DNA of 64,000 nucleotides from Sweltsa coloradensis (GCA_024449915.1 JAMZAV010000101.1:558001-622000), one strand, 5' to 3'; counted from the stretch's first letter, positions 26,601-34,775 are shown. A program made the numbers and translations. Notes: generated by a model from the letters alone, not told the origin.

Positions 26601-29600
26601 GCATCTGCCCATCTCCCGTCTGTAGCAGGCTATCGTCGTCCTCGTTCTCGTTCTGCTCCTGCGTAGGAACGACGTCACCGGGACGCGGGGGCTGGAAGGT
26701 GTCGTCGTCGACAGCCGTCGACTGACGCGCGGCAGTCTTCGGCTCCTGCTGCTGCTGCCTAGCGGAGTTTTCTGCAACATACGAGACACACGTTATACCA
26801 TGTGACGCGCGACAGTCTTCTGCTGCTGCCTGGCGGAGTTTTCTGCAACATACGAGACACACGTTATACCATGTGACGCGCGACAGTCTTCTGCTGCTGC
26901 CTAGCGGAGTTTTCTGCAACATACGAGACACACGTTATACCATGTGACGCGCGACAGTCTTCTGCTGCTGCCTAGCGGAGTTTTCTGCAACATACGAGAC
27001 ACACGTTATACCATGTGACGCGCGACAGTCTTCTGCTGCTGCCTAGCGGAGTTTTCTGCAACATACGAGGACACACGTTATCCATGTGACGCGCGACAGT
27101 CTTCTGCTGCTGCCTGGCGGAGTTTTCTGGAACATACGAGACACACGTTATACCATGTGACGCGCGACAGTCTTCTGCTGCTGCCTAGCGGAGTTTTCTG
27201 CAACATACGAGACACACGTTATACCATGTGACGCGCGACAGTCTTCTGCTGCTGCCTGGCGGCGCTCTCAGGAATCATATAATACCCACGTCATTCTCGT
27301 TGCCGCGACGCTTATCATTATTACGAGGAACATAACAAGTTCACAACTTAATATTATTCCTTTACGGGAAGTATCCTCGCCAGACGATACAGATAATGGA
27401 TAGATCCTCATGAAATAACTATTTTTGCATCTGCCTATTAATACATATTTGTTTCCATTCATAATGTTATGTTGAAAATTCATTCAAAGTTTGTCCATAA
27501 ACTTTCAACTTCTTGCATTTCGCAATGATCTCTAAAAATGTTAACACAATTGTTGATTGCACACTCAGAACCAAAGGCTACTTGAAAATGTTATCAGAAA
27601 GTAAAATCGTAAACAAATCCGTCAACAGTAACAGAAAACAAAGACTTGTAATGAGTTATTGTATTACGAACCTACCACAGAATGCAAAATAAATCTTAAT
27701 TTCGTTATCAAGATAAAATATAAGTTCACATTGATTAAAAGGAGTTCAGTACTCGGATTGAAGATACTATTATGAATACCTATGTCCAGGATACTATTAT
27801 GACCAATACCGCTTTCAATGTAACCGAGAAAGCCTGATAAACACCGCATGCAGAATGTTTGGTGCTAGATATCGAAACAACAACTCTCAAAACCATTGTA
27901 TTATGTTCTTGCCGATGCGTCGATAAAGGACAAACAATTTAAACCTGATCACAATACCACAATTTACATCCAACATTAAACGGTAATTTAGAAATATGAA
28001 CAGTGTTTTGGGCAGTGACAGTGTCAGGGACAAAACTTTGATTAGCTTCAAGTAAACATTGGTGCGATCAGAACGTTTAAAAACAATGTTTCACGCACGT
28101 GTGCGACGTGGAACTTAATAACTATAACAACACCGTGAACAAGAGAATTTCTGAGTAGTTACAGCAAAAATTCATTCATTATGATAGGCCTTCTTCAAAC
28201 AAAAGCTTACAGAACATTAGATTTGCAATAAATTAACGATATTTGCTTTGTAATCAATAATCTTTTTAAATTTATACTATTTAATTTTTAGGATTAAAAT
28301 GGTAAATTTGTAATAAAAATACAATTTTATGATGCCACTAAGCAAGCATACTGAATTAAATACTCAATTTAGTGGATATGTATTAAACTCAAATAAACAA
28401 TGAAGAAACCGTAGGCCTACATTACACGCATCAAAATTTAGTTTCTCATTTCGTATGGTGATATATTTACACTTTCATATAAGAATAAATTCAGAATTCA
28501 TGCGTGAAAGTACATTCAATGAAATGACAACGACGGAGGTATTTCTTGCACATGAAAAACACGAGAGATTGTGATTCTGATGGCTGTCTATTCGATACCC
28601 TCCAAAGACAATCCTAACGCAAAACGTTATCAAGATTTACTCCATTCGTTTATGCAAATGCTAGGTGTTTTAGTCCTGTCACATAAAAAGCCATTGGACT
28701 TTCCCTTCAAAACTAACACCCAATACATACGTTTTCATTAAAAAAGGGCATGGTTTCCTTAGAGAACAACACGAATTAAATGTAAATTGATTACATTGTC
28801 ATAATCCAAATGCGTAGTACACATGCGGAAAATACTTGGAAAAATGTTCCATTCCTCTTCAGTGAAGCGATGATAATTTACAAAATTAAGTTTCTCATTG
28901 TTCCGTTTTTTTGAGTTAAAACATTTGTATTACACATTAAAAGTATAGCACGGTTATATATACTCTATTATTAAACTTTACGATGATTACATTTAATTTT
29001 ATGATTCAGTTTTATGCATTCGTTCTTAAAGGCTTCTTAGGACTTACAAGAATATACTCTAGCTTTAAAGCTGTTACTATTATTTTACAAGGTAACGAAA
29101 CAACGCAAGCGTACACGCGTACGGTCGATTATCCGTTTTATCTGTTATCCTCCTAAGTAATCTGCATACATGACGGGGAATGACCTTGTCTTGGCTGTCT
29201 CGTGTTCGCACTATGTTTTCCTTATACCAACCTAAACACACAAATAAAACGAGACCGGTAAAGGAGGTTATAAGTTGGTGTAGGGTCATAGGATCTTGAC
29301 CCAGCACCGACAATCTTGGCTGAAGAGTTTACAACCCTCCTCCTTCCTCGACATCAAAGGCGAATATTATTTTTTGCACAGGTTCAAGACAATGGTCACT
29401 TGTACTTTTTGTTAGTCAGTTTTGTGACTGAGTGGGTAGACTCTAAATAACAATTTATTAATTTTTTTAATTGTTTTCCTCTAAAAAATAATATAAGATC
29501 TGAAACCTTTTTTTACAGTTACAGGCAACCATGACGCTGTTTTGATGGTATTATAGATAGCAATTAGAAAATTGCCTCGACATGTAGGTCTAACAAAAAT

Positions 29601-32600
29601 AAATCAGGTTAAAGTTAATTTAAGGATTTCCCCAAAACCACAATTTTTAGAAGAAAAAAACTTTAAAAATTCACGTACAATTATAGTCTTAAGAAATTTG
29701 TGTTATGTTTATTTTAAATTTCTATTTTTTGATACGTTATACGTGGTAAACAATACAGTTTTTGTGGACTTAAAGTCCTTACAGTGGGATTCGTGGTGAT
29801 CTTGGTATGGTAGAAGTTAAAATCAGATATGGTGAAAAAACTAACGAAGAGCATTTGTGAGGCATCATTAACTTTGTGAAGCCAGCCAGCTTCGTGCAAT
29901 TACTGACTATCTTGAAATAATAAATTATGATTAATTCGAGATATTTTACTACATATTTTACTGGCTATTTTATATTAATACTATTTTATCCACAAACTTT
30001 ATGTGCGTTTTAATACCATATATAAGTAGGCTTGGGTCGATATTTTTAATCAAGTCGCGCCTGACTTTGAGTCCTATTGAGGATAATTTGGGCCCGGGGT
30101 AGAATTGGTCCAGAGCATGGCTCTGCTAATCATAAAAGGCGATTCAAGAGAAAAAGTTCACCTCGCAAACTCAGTATAAAAGCTGGTATATTACTCCCCC
30201 CAAACTGGGAGCTCTAGCATCGTCGTCGGGCACCTTCCCCCTTTTCCCTTTACGACCCCCCCGACACGATAACGATGCGATGGACCGCGATGGTACCCCC
30301 CCTTTCCTCCCCCTACCCGCTGGTTCTGACCAGCATGGGATTCTCCTCCCCATATCCCCTAGCTAGAGTGGTGCATTATGACCCAACGGTTGACGCGCCC
30401 TTAATCCAAACAAACCTTTTTTTAAAATTAAGTTCACCTAATAGGAGTTCAACCGTAAAAGTCCTCGACCATTGTCCCGACCCTTATCTTCACGAATGTA
30501 GGCCTAATCTACCTATTCCAAATACAAAGATAGCGCTGACTGACGGTTGCTAAAGTTCCCTGTGAACCCTCTTGTACCCCAATAACACAACACTAATTAA
30601 ACAAGCAATTCTGTTACTGTTAGTGTCACCAATGTGTTTATTTCTTTCAACCCTAATTTTAAGACGGTGTGCGACTCTACCTGCGTTAGCAACCGAAACC
30701 AGATTTCGTAGCCTGCAATGATATAAGTTCCGAGTGGCACGGACTAAGTATCAAAACATTCTGAATTTAAGAACCCATAACCAACTTCAGTTGGGTATCG
30801 CCTCCGAGCCTGTCTCTTCAAGGGTTAATGTTACTCTTGAGGCTGTTTCTGGTATTCAGTCGGCTATCCATTTTATTGCAGTTTGACGTGATCGCCTGGG
30901 GAGGCAAATAACTCGCGATGGGTCCATTGTGTCGATCAAACGTACGTGGATCCATATAGAGCTCGATCTCTCCCCGGCGTGGTGAAACGTTTTGACGTTT
31001 CATGAGACGTGCTGCAGCTGTATTGAGCACGGTTCGCCGTGTAGATTCATATTGATCCCTTCAATCCCGATATGCACGCACCGGCGACCTGGGAGTCACG
31101 TCACGTCACGCACTATGAAGATGCGAGATAACGAAGATGGACACCCACATCCGAGCACTTAACCGTGTTGTGACGTCATGTACTCACGATTACAGGAGAA
31201 CATGTCAGCTCGGAAAAAAACTGTCAAAAGTAGAGCGTTATTCATGATTTATTTATTATGCTTACGATCAAAATTTTATAAATTAAAAGTTTTAAAAAGA
31301 GGTACTAACAATTCTTTATCCAATCTATTTTTACCCGCCTGATTCTGATTGGCCATTGCATGCATGGGGTTGCGAATTTATATAAAAAAGTTTCAGATGA
31401 GTACGACAATATTAAAGAAGATAGTATCCAACCAAATACAAAAATTTGTAAAAGAAAAAAAACGGCAGCCAAGCTCTCCTTCAAAAGTCTTCGGCTGTGA
31501 ATGCTGTGAGATATAGAAGTTGAGCCAAGCTTTTTATTCTTTCTCCCTAGTTTCGCTTTTAAAAAAGTAAGCATTTCGCCCGGGACAGCGCCAAACCAAA
31601 GATTTTTTTTGGTAAAAAATAAAATTTTTAAACTCGAAATCATGAAAAAAATCTTGGCCCGAACCAAAATTTAATGGGCCAAGCCTTTTTTTTTTTGATT
31701 TCGGTTTAAAATTTTACTTTTTTACCACAAAAAACGTTGGCTTGGGGCTCGTCAACAGGCGAATGATCTTATTATTTTCAAAAGCAAAAAAGGGAGAAAG
31801 AAAAAAAAGCTTTGGGTCAACTTCTATATATCACACATTTTCCCGCCGAAGTCTTTTGAATGAAGCTTTGGGTGCCGTTTTTTTTTTTTTTTACAAATTT
31901 TGTATTTTTTTGGATATTTCATCTTTTTTTGTTCGTTTTTGTATCGGGGTTTAAAAGATTAAATTTGTTAATTTAAATTGTTTTTTTTTACTTTTTTTGG
32001 GCCCCGGTCCCCCAAAAATACCCCCTTTAAAAAAATAAATAAATACATTTTTTTTTTAGAGCTACCCACCGTTATAAAAACTGATTTTCAGTGGGGGACT
32101 TTAATCAAACGACCAACCAAACCCCGCAGGCCCCCACGCAATGGACGAGTGAGCGATAACCAACCAAAATCGATATTTTTTTTAAAAGGAATATATCAAT
32201 CAGTGGTATGGGCTGCGAACCCCGCGGATCAACGCAGAATCAACAAGGCCGATTCAGAACAACTCTGAAATTTATTATTGCTTCGTTGCTGGGGACGGCT
32301 CCAAAGTCACCGTTTACAAACCCCTAAACAAGAATGATAGATTAAGCCCAAAAACAGAATTAAAAATTTTTGACTTAAGGGGAATCAAACCCCTGGCCCT
32401 TCTGCTTTGGGAAGCAATCCGCTAACAAAACCAACGCACAGCATAAGCGCTAGATTTTTATAATGGTTAAGGCATTTTTAATTTCAAGCTTGCAAATTAT
32501 ACGCCGATAATTACGGTTTTGTTTTTGCTAGGACGGCTCCAAAGTCCCCGTTTACAAACCCTAAGACAAAACTATAGATTTAAATTTTTCCAAAAAAAAA

Positions 32601-34775
32601 AGAATTTTAAAAAATTTCTGACTTTAGCGGGTACAAAACCCTGGCCCTTCTGCATTGGAAGCAGATACGCTAACAAAAAACCCCCCGCACTAGCAAAAGC
32701 ACTAGATATTTATAATGGTTAAGGATGTTTAATTTTTTAAGCTTGTACAAATTACTACGCTGAGTAATTACGCGTTTTGATTTTGTTTTTTGATTTTCTT
32801 GGCCCCAATTCCCCGGTTTTTGTTATATGAGGTACTCGGTGGGCCCAAGTTCAAAGTTCTAAGAGAACCCCTTTTTTTCGATAGCGTATTTTCATAAAAG
32901 TAGGGCCCACGGAATTACCTACTTTTGATAATTTGATTTCTCCGGTACCCCTTCTCAATTTTGCTTTCCTATTAAAAGGAAAAGAATGAGAGATATCAAA
33001 AAGAATTTTCCACGTTTGAAACATCCAGTTGTAGCGTTTTTTTTGAATGATTCTTTTAAAGTTTCAGATATGTTTTTTGTCATTTTTGGGCCCATGTCAT
33101 CCCCAAATTTAGCCCCTTTTGTTTTGGAGCAAGATATTTATAAAGGTTTAAAAGATGTTTAATTTCAAGTTAAAATTACCACGCCTTGGTAATTACGCGT
33201 TTTGTTATCATCCCAAAATTTTGATTTTCCCGGTCCCTGTTACCCGATTTTGGTTTTTTAAAGCAAATGCACGCGTCTGAAGTACATCTAAGTGGGTCCA
33301 AGTTTCTAGTTCTAAGATTTTCCGTTTTTTCTGTAGGCTGAATTAATCTCCGCAGAGAACTCCTAGAGCCAGCCAGCCAGCCAGCCAGCCAGCCACCCAC
33401 CCACCCAACCACCACCAGCCAGCCGAAAGGAATTTGACGATGTTTGAGAGCCTTTTTTAACACAGAACGAGTTGTCGGATCGGGTTGATTTTTTTTTGTA
33501 TGTCATGGACCACATACCAGGTCATATACCGAGTTTCAAGATTGTAACTCTTTCGGGGCGGCGTGTGCAGATAGCTGAAAACCCCCCAACTCTCGTAGCT
33601 GTATATAGGGCTGGAGTTCGTGTCGCCTAAGCAGTCGCATGCGCTTGACTGCCGGGCGACGACCGTCGCCCTAGATACATAGGTACTTTATTCATGCATG
33701 TTTTTGCAAGGAGTGCATGGTTGTAACTTGCATGTCTAGATGACGTAGGAATTAAATTTACGTCGGTTGAAATTTTCGTTGAAGTGCAAAACTTATACTA
33801 GGTTTTGTCCAAGCCTGTTGTTTCAATTTTTTTTTTTCAAAATTTCAATTACGTTGGTTTTAATTTATCTTTTATGACATTTTTGTTGAGTAAAAAAATT
33901 GCATGGTTACCTCTCACCAAAAATGTTGTAGGTGGCCACACAAAATAGACGCTTAAGATGGCTGGTTTAAGAATTAAAAGTGAAGGTGCTTTAATGTTCG
34001 AAGTCAAATTGCTATTTGTTCGTATCTGTGGTTCAAAGTTAGAAAAAACCTTCTGAGTTATGAGGACGTTTTAGTACAAAAAATAAGGGCAGAGAAACTT
34101 TAACTAAAATTTGAATGTTTAGAATATGTGCATCACCTGCTTCTTTTACATTAGGGAGTGGGGTTCTAAAGACCATAACTTTTATATTGAACCCCTATTT
34201 GACATAGATTAGCTTGTCCAATACTTCCGCACAACCCAGCGTAGCAATATGAAGCTTTCGAAAAATTTGTTCAGATCCATTTGCGTTAATTTATGATTTG
34301 TCAAAGGAAATTTTAAAGTATTTTCGGTGTTACATTTAGCTCAGCATTTAACTAAACAGAACAAAAGAAGGTTATTCAAAGGGATGGTTCTTTTGTTAAA
34401 GGTAAGTATCAACCTGTTACAAAGGGCCCACTTGAAATACCCGGTTCAAATCGCTGCCTGAAAATAGCGCAAATGGTGGGGACTTCAAGTGTGGCCTCTA
34501 GTGTCCGGGTTAACACGACTGTGAATGTACCCTAATGCCCACACTTGACTCACCCGAGTCAGAGAGTCGCGTGTCATGGAAGTAGCGCGGATCTGGTGGC
34601 CGGACCGCGAACTGTGTGTCCTCTCTGTCCGGCCCCGGTGGTAGCCGGTAGGTGAACGTCGGTCCCGAGTCGGGTTCCGCCACCGGCTCGAAGCTCGGCC
34701 TCAGTTCCGGATCCACCCGAAGCCGGGTGGCGATCTCCTCGATCAGGTAGTCGTCGTCGGGGAGCAGGTCGGACA
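5536..34775 (-). CDS. NPDC1: NPDC1-like membrane protein gene (partial; exons listed separately)
   Basis: This span holds the recognisable exons of an NPDC1/CAB-1 family gene read on the minus strand. Exons 34554-34775, 26538-26771, 20769-20835, 6815-6976 and 5536-5638 join in phases 1, 1, 2 and 2 without a frame break, giving about 260 residues: an acidic proline-rich ectodomain, one membrane helix and a conserved cytoplasmic tail. Exon 15813-15944 can be added in frame. Family knowledge: NPDC1 is a neural single-pass type I membrane protein, and worm CAB-1 binds AEX-3, a Rab3 exchange factor, so a role around synaptic or secretory vesicles is likely. The signal peptide and first exon(s) were not found, and neither was the final exon usually carrying a TGEMEV-NPLF-like end. 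The ectodomain exons are assigned by phase and position more than by sequence. Confidence 0.88.
5725..5796. repeat. Short hairpin whose tip looks like a tRNA T-arm
   Basis: Arms 5725-5757 and 5765-5796 pair almost fully around the loop TTCAATC. The tip ACCGGGTTCAATCCCCGGT has the form of a T-stem and B-box, but no A-box or cloverleaf is present, so this is not a tRNA gene. It lies 87 bp from NPDC1 exon 5536-5638. Confidence 0.8.
6281..6788. mobile_element. hAT-type MITE, 508 bp, with 8-bp target duplication
   Basis: The left end is TAGGTCTGTGCGGGT and the right end, read inward, is AGTGGTGTGTGAG. These resemble degenerate TAGGGGTGTGC-type hAT termini, with GGGTCGGGT-like subterminal repeats inside both ends. 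The flanks are identical 8-mers, ATTGTAAT at 6273-6280 and 6789-6796, the length typical of hAT insertion. It has no coding capacity. A 40-bp hairpin (6552-6650) and a CACCTCCACC core copy (near 6667) lie within it. Confidence 0.75.
6552..6650. repeat. 40-bp inverted repeat inside the hAT MITE
   Basis: Arms 6552-6591 and 6611-6650 are reverse complements with one mismatch around a 19-base A-rich loop. The centre of each arm contains ATTGGACTTTTCACTG or its complement. Confidence 0.9.
6815..6976 (-). CDS. NPDC1: NPDC1 exon: conserved cytoplasmic YPAYGVTGP / MYHYQHQKQQ block
   Basis: This 162-nt exon has the acceptor TTGTTGTTGTAG and donor GTAAGTAA. It encodes KNAKMAADVEYPAYGVTGP, then DTSPTGDRKLAHSAQMYHY and QHQKQQIIAME. 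The block LA-SAQMYHYQHQKQQ is the hallmark of the NPDC1 cytoplasmic tail from vertebrates to nematodes, as I recall the family, so this exon fixes the identity of the gene. It follows the membrane helix directly, as in vertebrate NPDC1. It starts in phase 2 and ends in phase 2 (AG), which exon 5536-5638 completes with C to Ser. A 508-bp hAT-type MITE is inserted 18 bp beyond its donor. Confidence 0.95.
6977..8014. other. Intron, two copies of the CACCTCCACC core only
   Basis: Degenerate copies of the dispersed core lie near 7444 (plus) and 7937 (minus). Nothing else is supported. Confidence 0.5.
8015..8071 (+). repeat. 57-bp repeat identical to 41367-41423
   Basis: ATTGATTGGATATTGCTTAA and onward to GCTAATCGAGACGAA is base-for-base identical to 41367-41423, while both flanks diverge at once. 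A short CGTCTC/GAGACG inverted pair lies inside. Confidence 0.9.
8661..9420 (+). mobile_element. CTAGGAAAACGC element, copy A
   Basis: Begins CTAGGAAAACGCTTAAGTCC with TTGGATGAGC just inside, and ends CTTCGCTCGCTGCGCTCATC-CAA. The 10-bp TTGGATGAGC/GCTCATCCAA pair is an inverted terminal motif. The interior has duplicated blocks (CGTAAAATT..TTTTCATGAGAAATA) and ends with A-run plus TTCGCTTCGCTCGCT. Non-coding. Family copies: 12365-13141, 13396-14176, 14614-15197, 53632-54208, and a fragment at 22256-22457. Confidence 0.75.
9421..12155. other. NPDC1 intron with weak open frames only
   Basis: AT-rich. The longest open frames (9689-9904, 10494-10688, 11733-11924 on plus) are 61-71 codons with no family match. 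The last reads KDNHTKFVLVKQYNSADVDL and looks slightly protein-like, overlapping a short ATG frame at 11666-11754, but neither has splice support or neighbours. Confidence 0.4.
12156..12340 (+). repeat. GACGAGTGAGCG repeat, related to 46995-47190
   Basis: TTAGACGAGTGAGCGCAGCG ... AACAGATTGATATGAAATTT ... ACATCCGGTACCAGT matches 46995-47190 block for block. GAGTGAGCG is also the inner part of the TIRs of 14306-14559, which links these families. Confidence 0.7.
12365..13141 (+). mobile_element. CTAGGAAAACGC element, copy B
   Basis: Complete copy with head CTAGGAAAACGCTAAAGTCC and tail CGCTACGCTCATCCAA. It contains an internal tandem duplication: the block TCTAGCTAATTTTTTCAACT ... GTTTGGTCAGAATCGGCCCA occurs twice. 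Open frames inside are products of A- and T-rich runs, not genes. Confidence 0.8.
13142..13395 (+). repeat. Repeat shared with 47215-47480
   Basis: Shares CCTTGCAAT and TATTTCGTACTGGCTATGT plus CCATAG with 47215-47480. Part of the composite element discussed under 46995-47597. Confidence 0.65.
13396..14176 (+). mobile_element. CTAGGAAAACGC element, copy C
   Basis: Head TATAGGAAAACGCTAAAGTC and tail CTTCGCTCATCCAA, with the same internal block duplication as copy B and a (CAAA)n run near 14077-14118. Confidence 0.8.
14236..14305 (-). repeat. tRNA-derived SINE head
   Basis: The minus strand reads TAGTTGGCTAAGGCGCC, an anticodon-arm-like region, then GACCTGGGTTCAAAC, resembling a tRNA 5' region and B-box. 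The acceptor stem does not pair. A matching copy is at 47528-47597. Confidence 0.6.
14306..14559. mobile_element. 254-bp TIR element (CTAGGAAAAC / GTTTTCCTAG)
   Basis: Termini CTAGGAAAACACCTAAGTTG and, inverted, CGACTTTGCGTTTTCCTAG, with GACGAGTGAGCG inside the left end and CGCTCACTCG inside the right. The interior carries the GCGCGTCAAC repeat. A sister copy is at 47598-47880. Both follow the same CCTTAGCCAACTA sequence. Confidence 0.8.
14614..15197 (+). mobile_element. CTAGGAAAACGC element, copy D (one internal block)
   Basis: Head CTAGGAAAACGCTAAAGTCC and tail CTTCGCTCATCCAA. It has one internal GTTTGGTCAGAAT block instead of two, so it is either the ancestral form or a collapsed one. It contains a long A-run near 15117-15138. 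Confidence 0.8.
15813..15944 (-). CDS. NPDC1: Candidate NPDC1 juxtamembrane cassette exon, phase 2-2
   Basis: This is a 132-nt open segment with donor GTAAGTAG and acceptor TCTGCGCAG. It begins with the third base of a codon and ends with two bases, so it is symmetric (2-2) and fits in frame between the transmembrane exon (ends phase 2) and exon 6815-6976 (starts phase 2). It would add 44 residues just inside the membrane, including YTAPVYPRTENRK and a possibly helical NTMLNNVKEYVDNLKNN. The donor is strong. The acceptor is weak because the 25 bases before it are G-rich, with pyrimidines only further out, which fits optional use. I do not know this peptide from NPDC1 relatives. It could also be an unrelated open stretch, but matching strand, order and phase make chance less likely. 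Confidence 0.5.
16585..16826 (+). repeat. 59-61-bp tandem repeat built on the CCCGGCACCTCCACCAA core
   Basis: The core starts at 16585, 16646, 16705 and 16765, with a decayed fifth start at 16825. Each unit continues TTTGGATTACGAATAAAC and AACAAACCTTTTTATG. Inside a larger dispersed repeat that starts near 16430. Confidence 0.95.
16850..20768. other. NPDC1 intron with little supported content
   Basis: A head fragment of the GCGCGTCAAC family lies at 17474-17515. The GC-richer stretch 17133-17327 is open on plus (64 codons) but unrecognised. At 18040-18155 a weak inverted pair (TTTTTATGCGTAGA / ACGTAGACGCATAAAAA) surrounds an ACCTGACGAAGGAGATT sequence of retroelement type. The rest is AT-rich without signals. 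Confidence 0.45.
20769..20835 (-). CDS. NPDC1: NPDC1 exon: transmembrane helix, phase 1-2
   Basis: This 67-nt exon encodes the single membrane span. The acceptor is CTGTTTCAG and the donor GTAAGTAT. With the split Ala it reads AIVAGCSAAAVVGVIVIGVS followed by W-Y-K: about 20 small and hydrophobic residues, then an aromatic and basic stop-transfer edge, as expected for a type I protein. It ends with two bases (AA) of a split codon that G from exon 6815-6976 completes to Lys, giving a juncture WYK-LQKNAK. If exon 15813-15944 is included the codon becomes Asn instead. A 170-bp inverted repeat begins 33 bp upstream of the exon, across the likely branch-point area. Confidence 0.9.
20868..21275. 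repeat. Near-perfect 170-bp inverted repeat (hairpin)
   Basis: The left arm 20868-21037 and right arm 21105-21275 are reverse complements with about two substitutions, around a 67-base loop. The arms start CACATAACAAAAACTTG and end at GGCAAAAT. The two differences and the unique loop argue against a simple mirror artefact. It lies in the NPDC1 intron just upstream of the transmembrane exon. No target duplication was seen. Confidence 0.95.
22256..22457 (+). repeat. Fragment of the CTAGGAAAACGC element
   Basis: TTTTTCAACTTTTTTTTTCA, TAATGTCCATGTAAAATATG and CCACCCGTCTGGTCAGAATC match the internal block of copies B-D. Both termini are missing. Confidence 0.7.
22471..22523. repeat. 10-bp minisatellite flanked by an inverted pair
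   Basis: Three and a half AGTAGTAGGC units lie between GATGTTAGC (22471) and its complement GCTAACATC (22514). Confidence 0.85.
22799..22994. mobile_element. 196-bp MITE with long inverted ends
   Basis: The left arm AATTGAGGG...TGCCACACGTAAAAAATT...TAGTAAAGTTT pairs with the right arm AAACTTTGCTAAATT...AATTTTTTACATGTGGCA...CCCTCAATT. About 50 bases per arm pair, with small indels. AT-rich centre, no coding capacity. Confidence 0.75.
23085..23285 (+). repeat. Tandem duplication, period about 100 bp
   Basis: TGTAATTTTCATTCGAA and ATGATACARTAAT recur 100 bp apart. Two diverged units. Confidence 0.75.
24119..26185 (+). repeat. Local repeat cluster with three CCCGGCACCTCCACCAA cores
   Basis: Cores at 24119, 25110 and 26166. 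The block 24376-24590 is related to 25855-26035 (TATGTCT-TATTAA, GATGATAT, AGGATTATG, CGTTTAC-AAAATC). The 24372-24593 frame of 73 codons is in this repeat and not recognised. Confidence 0.6.
26538..26771 (-). CDS. NPDC1: NPDC1 exon: membrane-proximal ectodomain, phase 1-1
   Basis: This 234-nt symmetric exon has the acceptor GTATGTTGCAG and donor GTGAGC. It encodes about 78 residues starting ENSARQQQQEPKTAARQ, followed by an acidic glutamine-rich run (QEQNENEDDDSLLQTGDGQ) and ending GPNDKTDIYFIG. The single final base joins CT of exon 20769-20835 to make the Ala that starts the membrane helix, so this is the membrane-proximal ectodomain. Low complexity and charge fit the poorly conserved luminal part of NPDC1. 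The first 44 bases of the exon and the last 27 of the intron are repeated as a 71-bp tandem array upstream, so this acceptor is the last of about eight near-identical copies. Using an earlier copy would add 71 bases and soon meet TAA in the normal frame. Confidence 0.82.
26725..27262 (-). repeat. 71-bp tandem repeat duplicating a splice acceptor and exon start
   Basis: About 7.5 units with a period of exactly 71 bp (anchor GCGGAG at 26762, 26833, 26904, 26975, 27046, 27117, 27188, 27259). On the minus strand each unit is 27 bases of intron end (GTATAACGTG...TATGTTGCAG) plus the first 44 bases of NPDC1 exon 26538-26771. One unit near 27070-27082 carries compensating single-base changes. In the exon itself the repeat diverges after the CAG run. 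Confidence 0.93.
27263..29399. other. NPDC1 intron, no supported feature
   Basis: AT-rich sequence upstream of the 71-bp array. Nothing supported beyond short open frames. Confidence 0.55.
29405..29472 (+). repeat. SINE 3' end fragment
   Basis: ACTGAGTGGGTAGACTCTAA and the ATACAATTTATT-like tail match the end of the SINE at 52462-52870. Confidence 0.7.
30060..30410 (-). repeat. GCGCGTCAAC-family repeat, reverse copy
   Basis: The right end GTGGTGCATTATGACCCAAC and GGTTGACGCGCCCTTAATCC is the inverted head of the 3997-4385 family. The interior has the CTGGTTCTGACCAGCATGGG block. The pyrimidine-rich tracts belong to the repeat. Confidence 0.75.
30818..31040 (-). other. Unrecognised open frame, 70 codons
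   Basis: The frame contains AAARLMKRQNVSPRRGEIEL and YMDPRTFDRHNGPIASYLPP, with moderately coding-like composition and higher GC than the surroundings. No clear splice sites frame it. It could be an exon of an unknown gene or a transposon relic. It is not needed for the NPDC1 phase chain. Confidence 0.25.
31400..31935. repeat. Foldback: long imperfect inverted repeat with 15-base loop
   Basis: The left arm, ending CTTGGCCC at 31660, pairs with the right arm starting GGGCCAAG at 31676 for about 260 bp. Shared landmarks are the TTTGGTTCGG/GATTTCGG region, CTTT-GGTCAACTTCTATATA, CGAAGTCTTTTGAA and CAAATTTTGTATTT. Differences are mostly homopolymer lengths in the right arm. May be a real foldback or a palindromic read artefact. 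Confidence 0.8.
32080..32462 (-). mobile_element. tRNA-headed SINE, reverse copy
   Basis: On the minus strand this matches 52462-52870: a tRNA-like head (TTAGCGGATTGCTTCCCAAA, AGGGGTTTGATTCC), then GTTTGTAAACGGTGACTTTG, GAGCC, and the CGCTCACTCGTCCATTGCG region. Indels are common. Confidence 0.75.
32470..33330 (+). repeat. Degenerate direct repeat around TAATTACGCG
   Basis: GTTTAATTT...AAGCTTG..AAATTA..ACGC..GRTAATTACGCGTTTTG recurs near 32485, 32720 and 33150, and GGGYCCAAGTT-AAGTTCTAAG recurs near 32850 and 33295. The main spacing is 425 bp. Confidence 0.6.
32519..32722 (-). mobile_element. tRNA-headed SINE, truncated reverse copy
   Basis: Carries GGACGGCTCCAAAGTCCCCG and the tRNA-like head GCATTGGAAGCAGATACGCT, as in the neighbouring copy, but lacks the 3' half. 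Confidence 0.7.
33366..33424 (+). repeat. (AGCC)n / (ACCC)n microsatellite
   Basis: Six or more AGCC units followed by CACC and CCAC units. Confidence 0.95.
33471..34553. other. NPDC1 intron, no supported feature
   Basis: No convincing coding, repeat or RNA signal. GGTTCAAATC near 34443 looks like a B-box but lacks other tRNA parts. Confidence 0.5.
34554..34775 (-). CDS. NPDC1: NPDC1 exon: acidic ectodomain, phase 1-1
   Basis: This 222-nt exon has an acceptor ending TTGTTCCAG and a donor reading GTGAGTC. It starts with two bases of a split codon and ends with one, so it is symmetric (1-1). It encodes about 74 residues, opening with SDLLPDDDYLIEEIATRL, then a proline- and acid-rich stretch (LPPGPDRED) and ending DTRLSDS. 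There are no cysteines, which suits a spacer between an N-terminal signal and Cys-rich part and the membrane helix. The last base joins the AA of exon 26538-26771 to make Glu. GC content is far above the flanking intron, as expected for coding sequence. Assignment to NPDC1 rests on phase, strand and order; I see no diagnostic family motif in it. A broken copy of its 5' half lies at 34952-35062. Confidence 0.75.

Noticed and set aside
26406..26789. 127-codon minus frame rich in Arg and Ser
   Set aside because: It is the wrong-frame shadow of NPDC1 exon 26538-26771, whose phase agrees with its neighbours.
26725..27262. CRISPR array
   Set aside because: Units are contiguous 71-bp repeats without unique spacers, and the host is a eukaryote.
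31305..31954. 120- and 70-codon frames with similar peptides on opposite strands
   Set aside because: They are the two arms of the foldback, rich in homopolymer-coded Phe and Lys.
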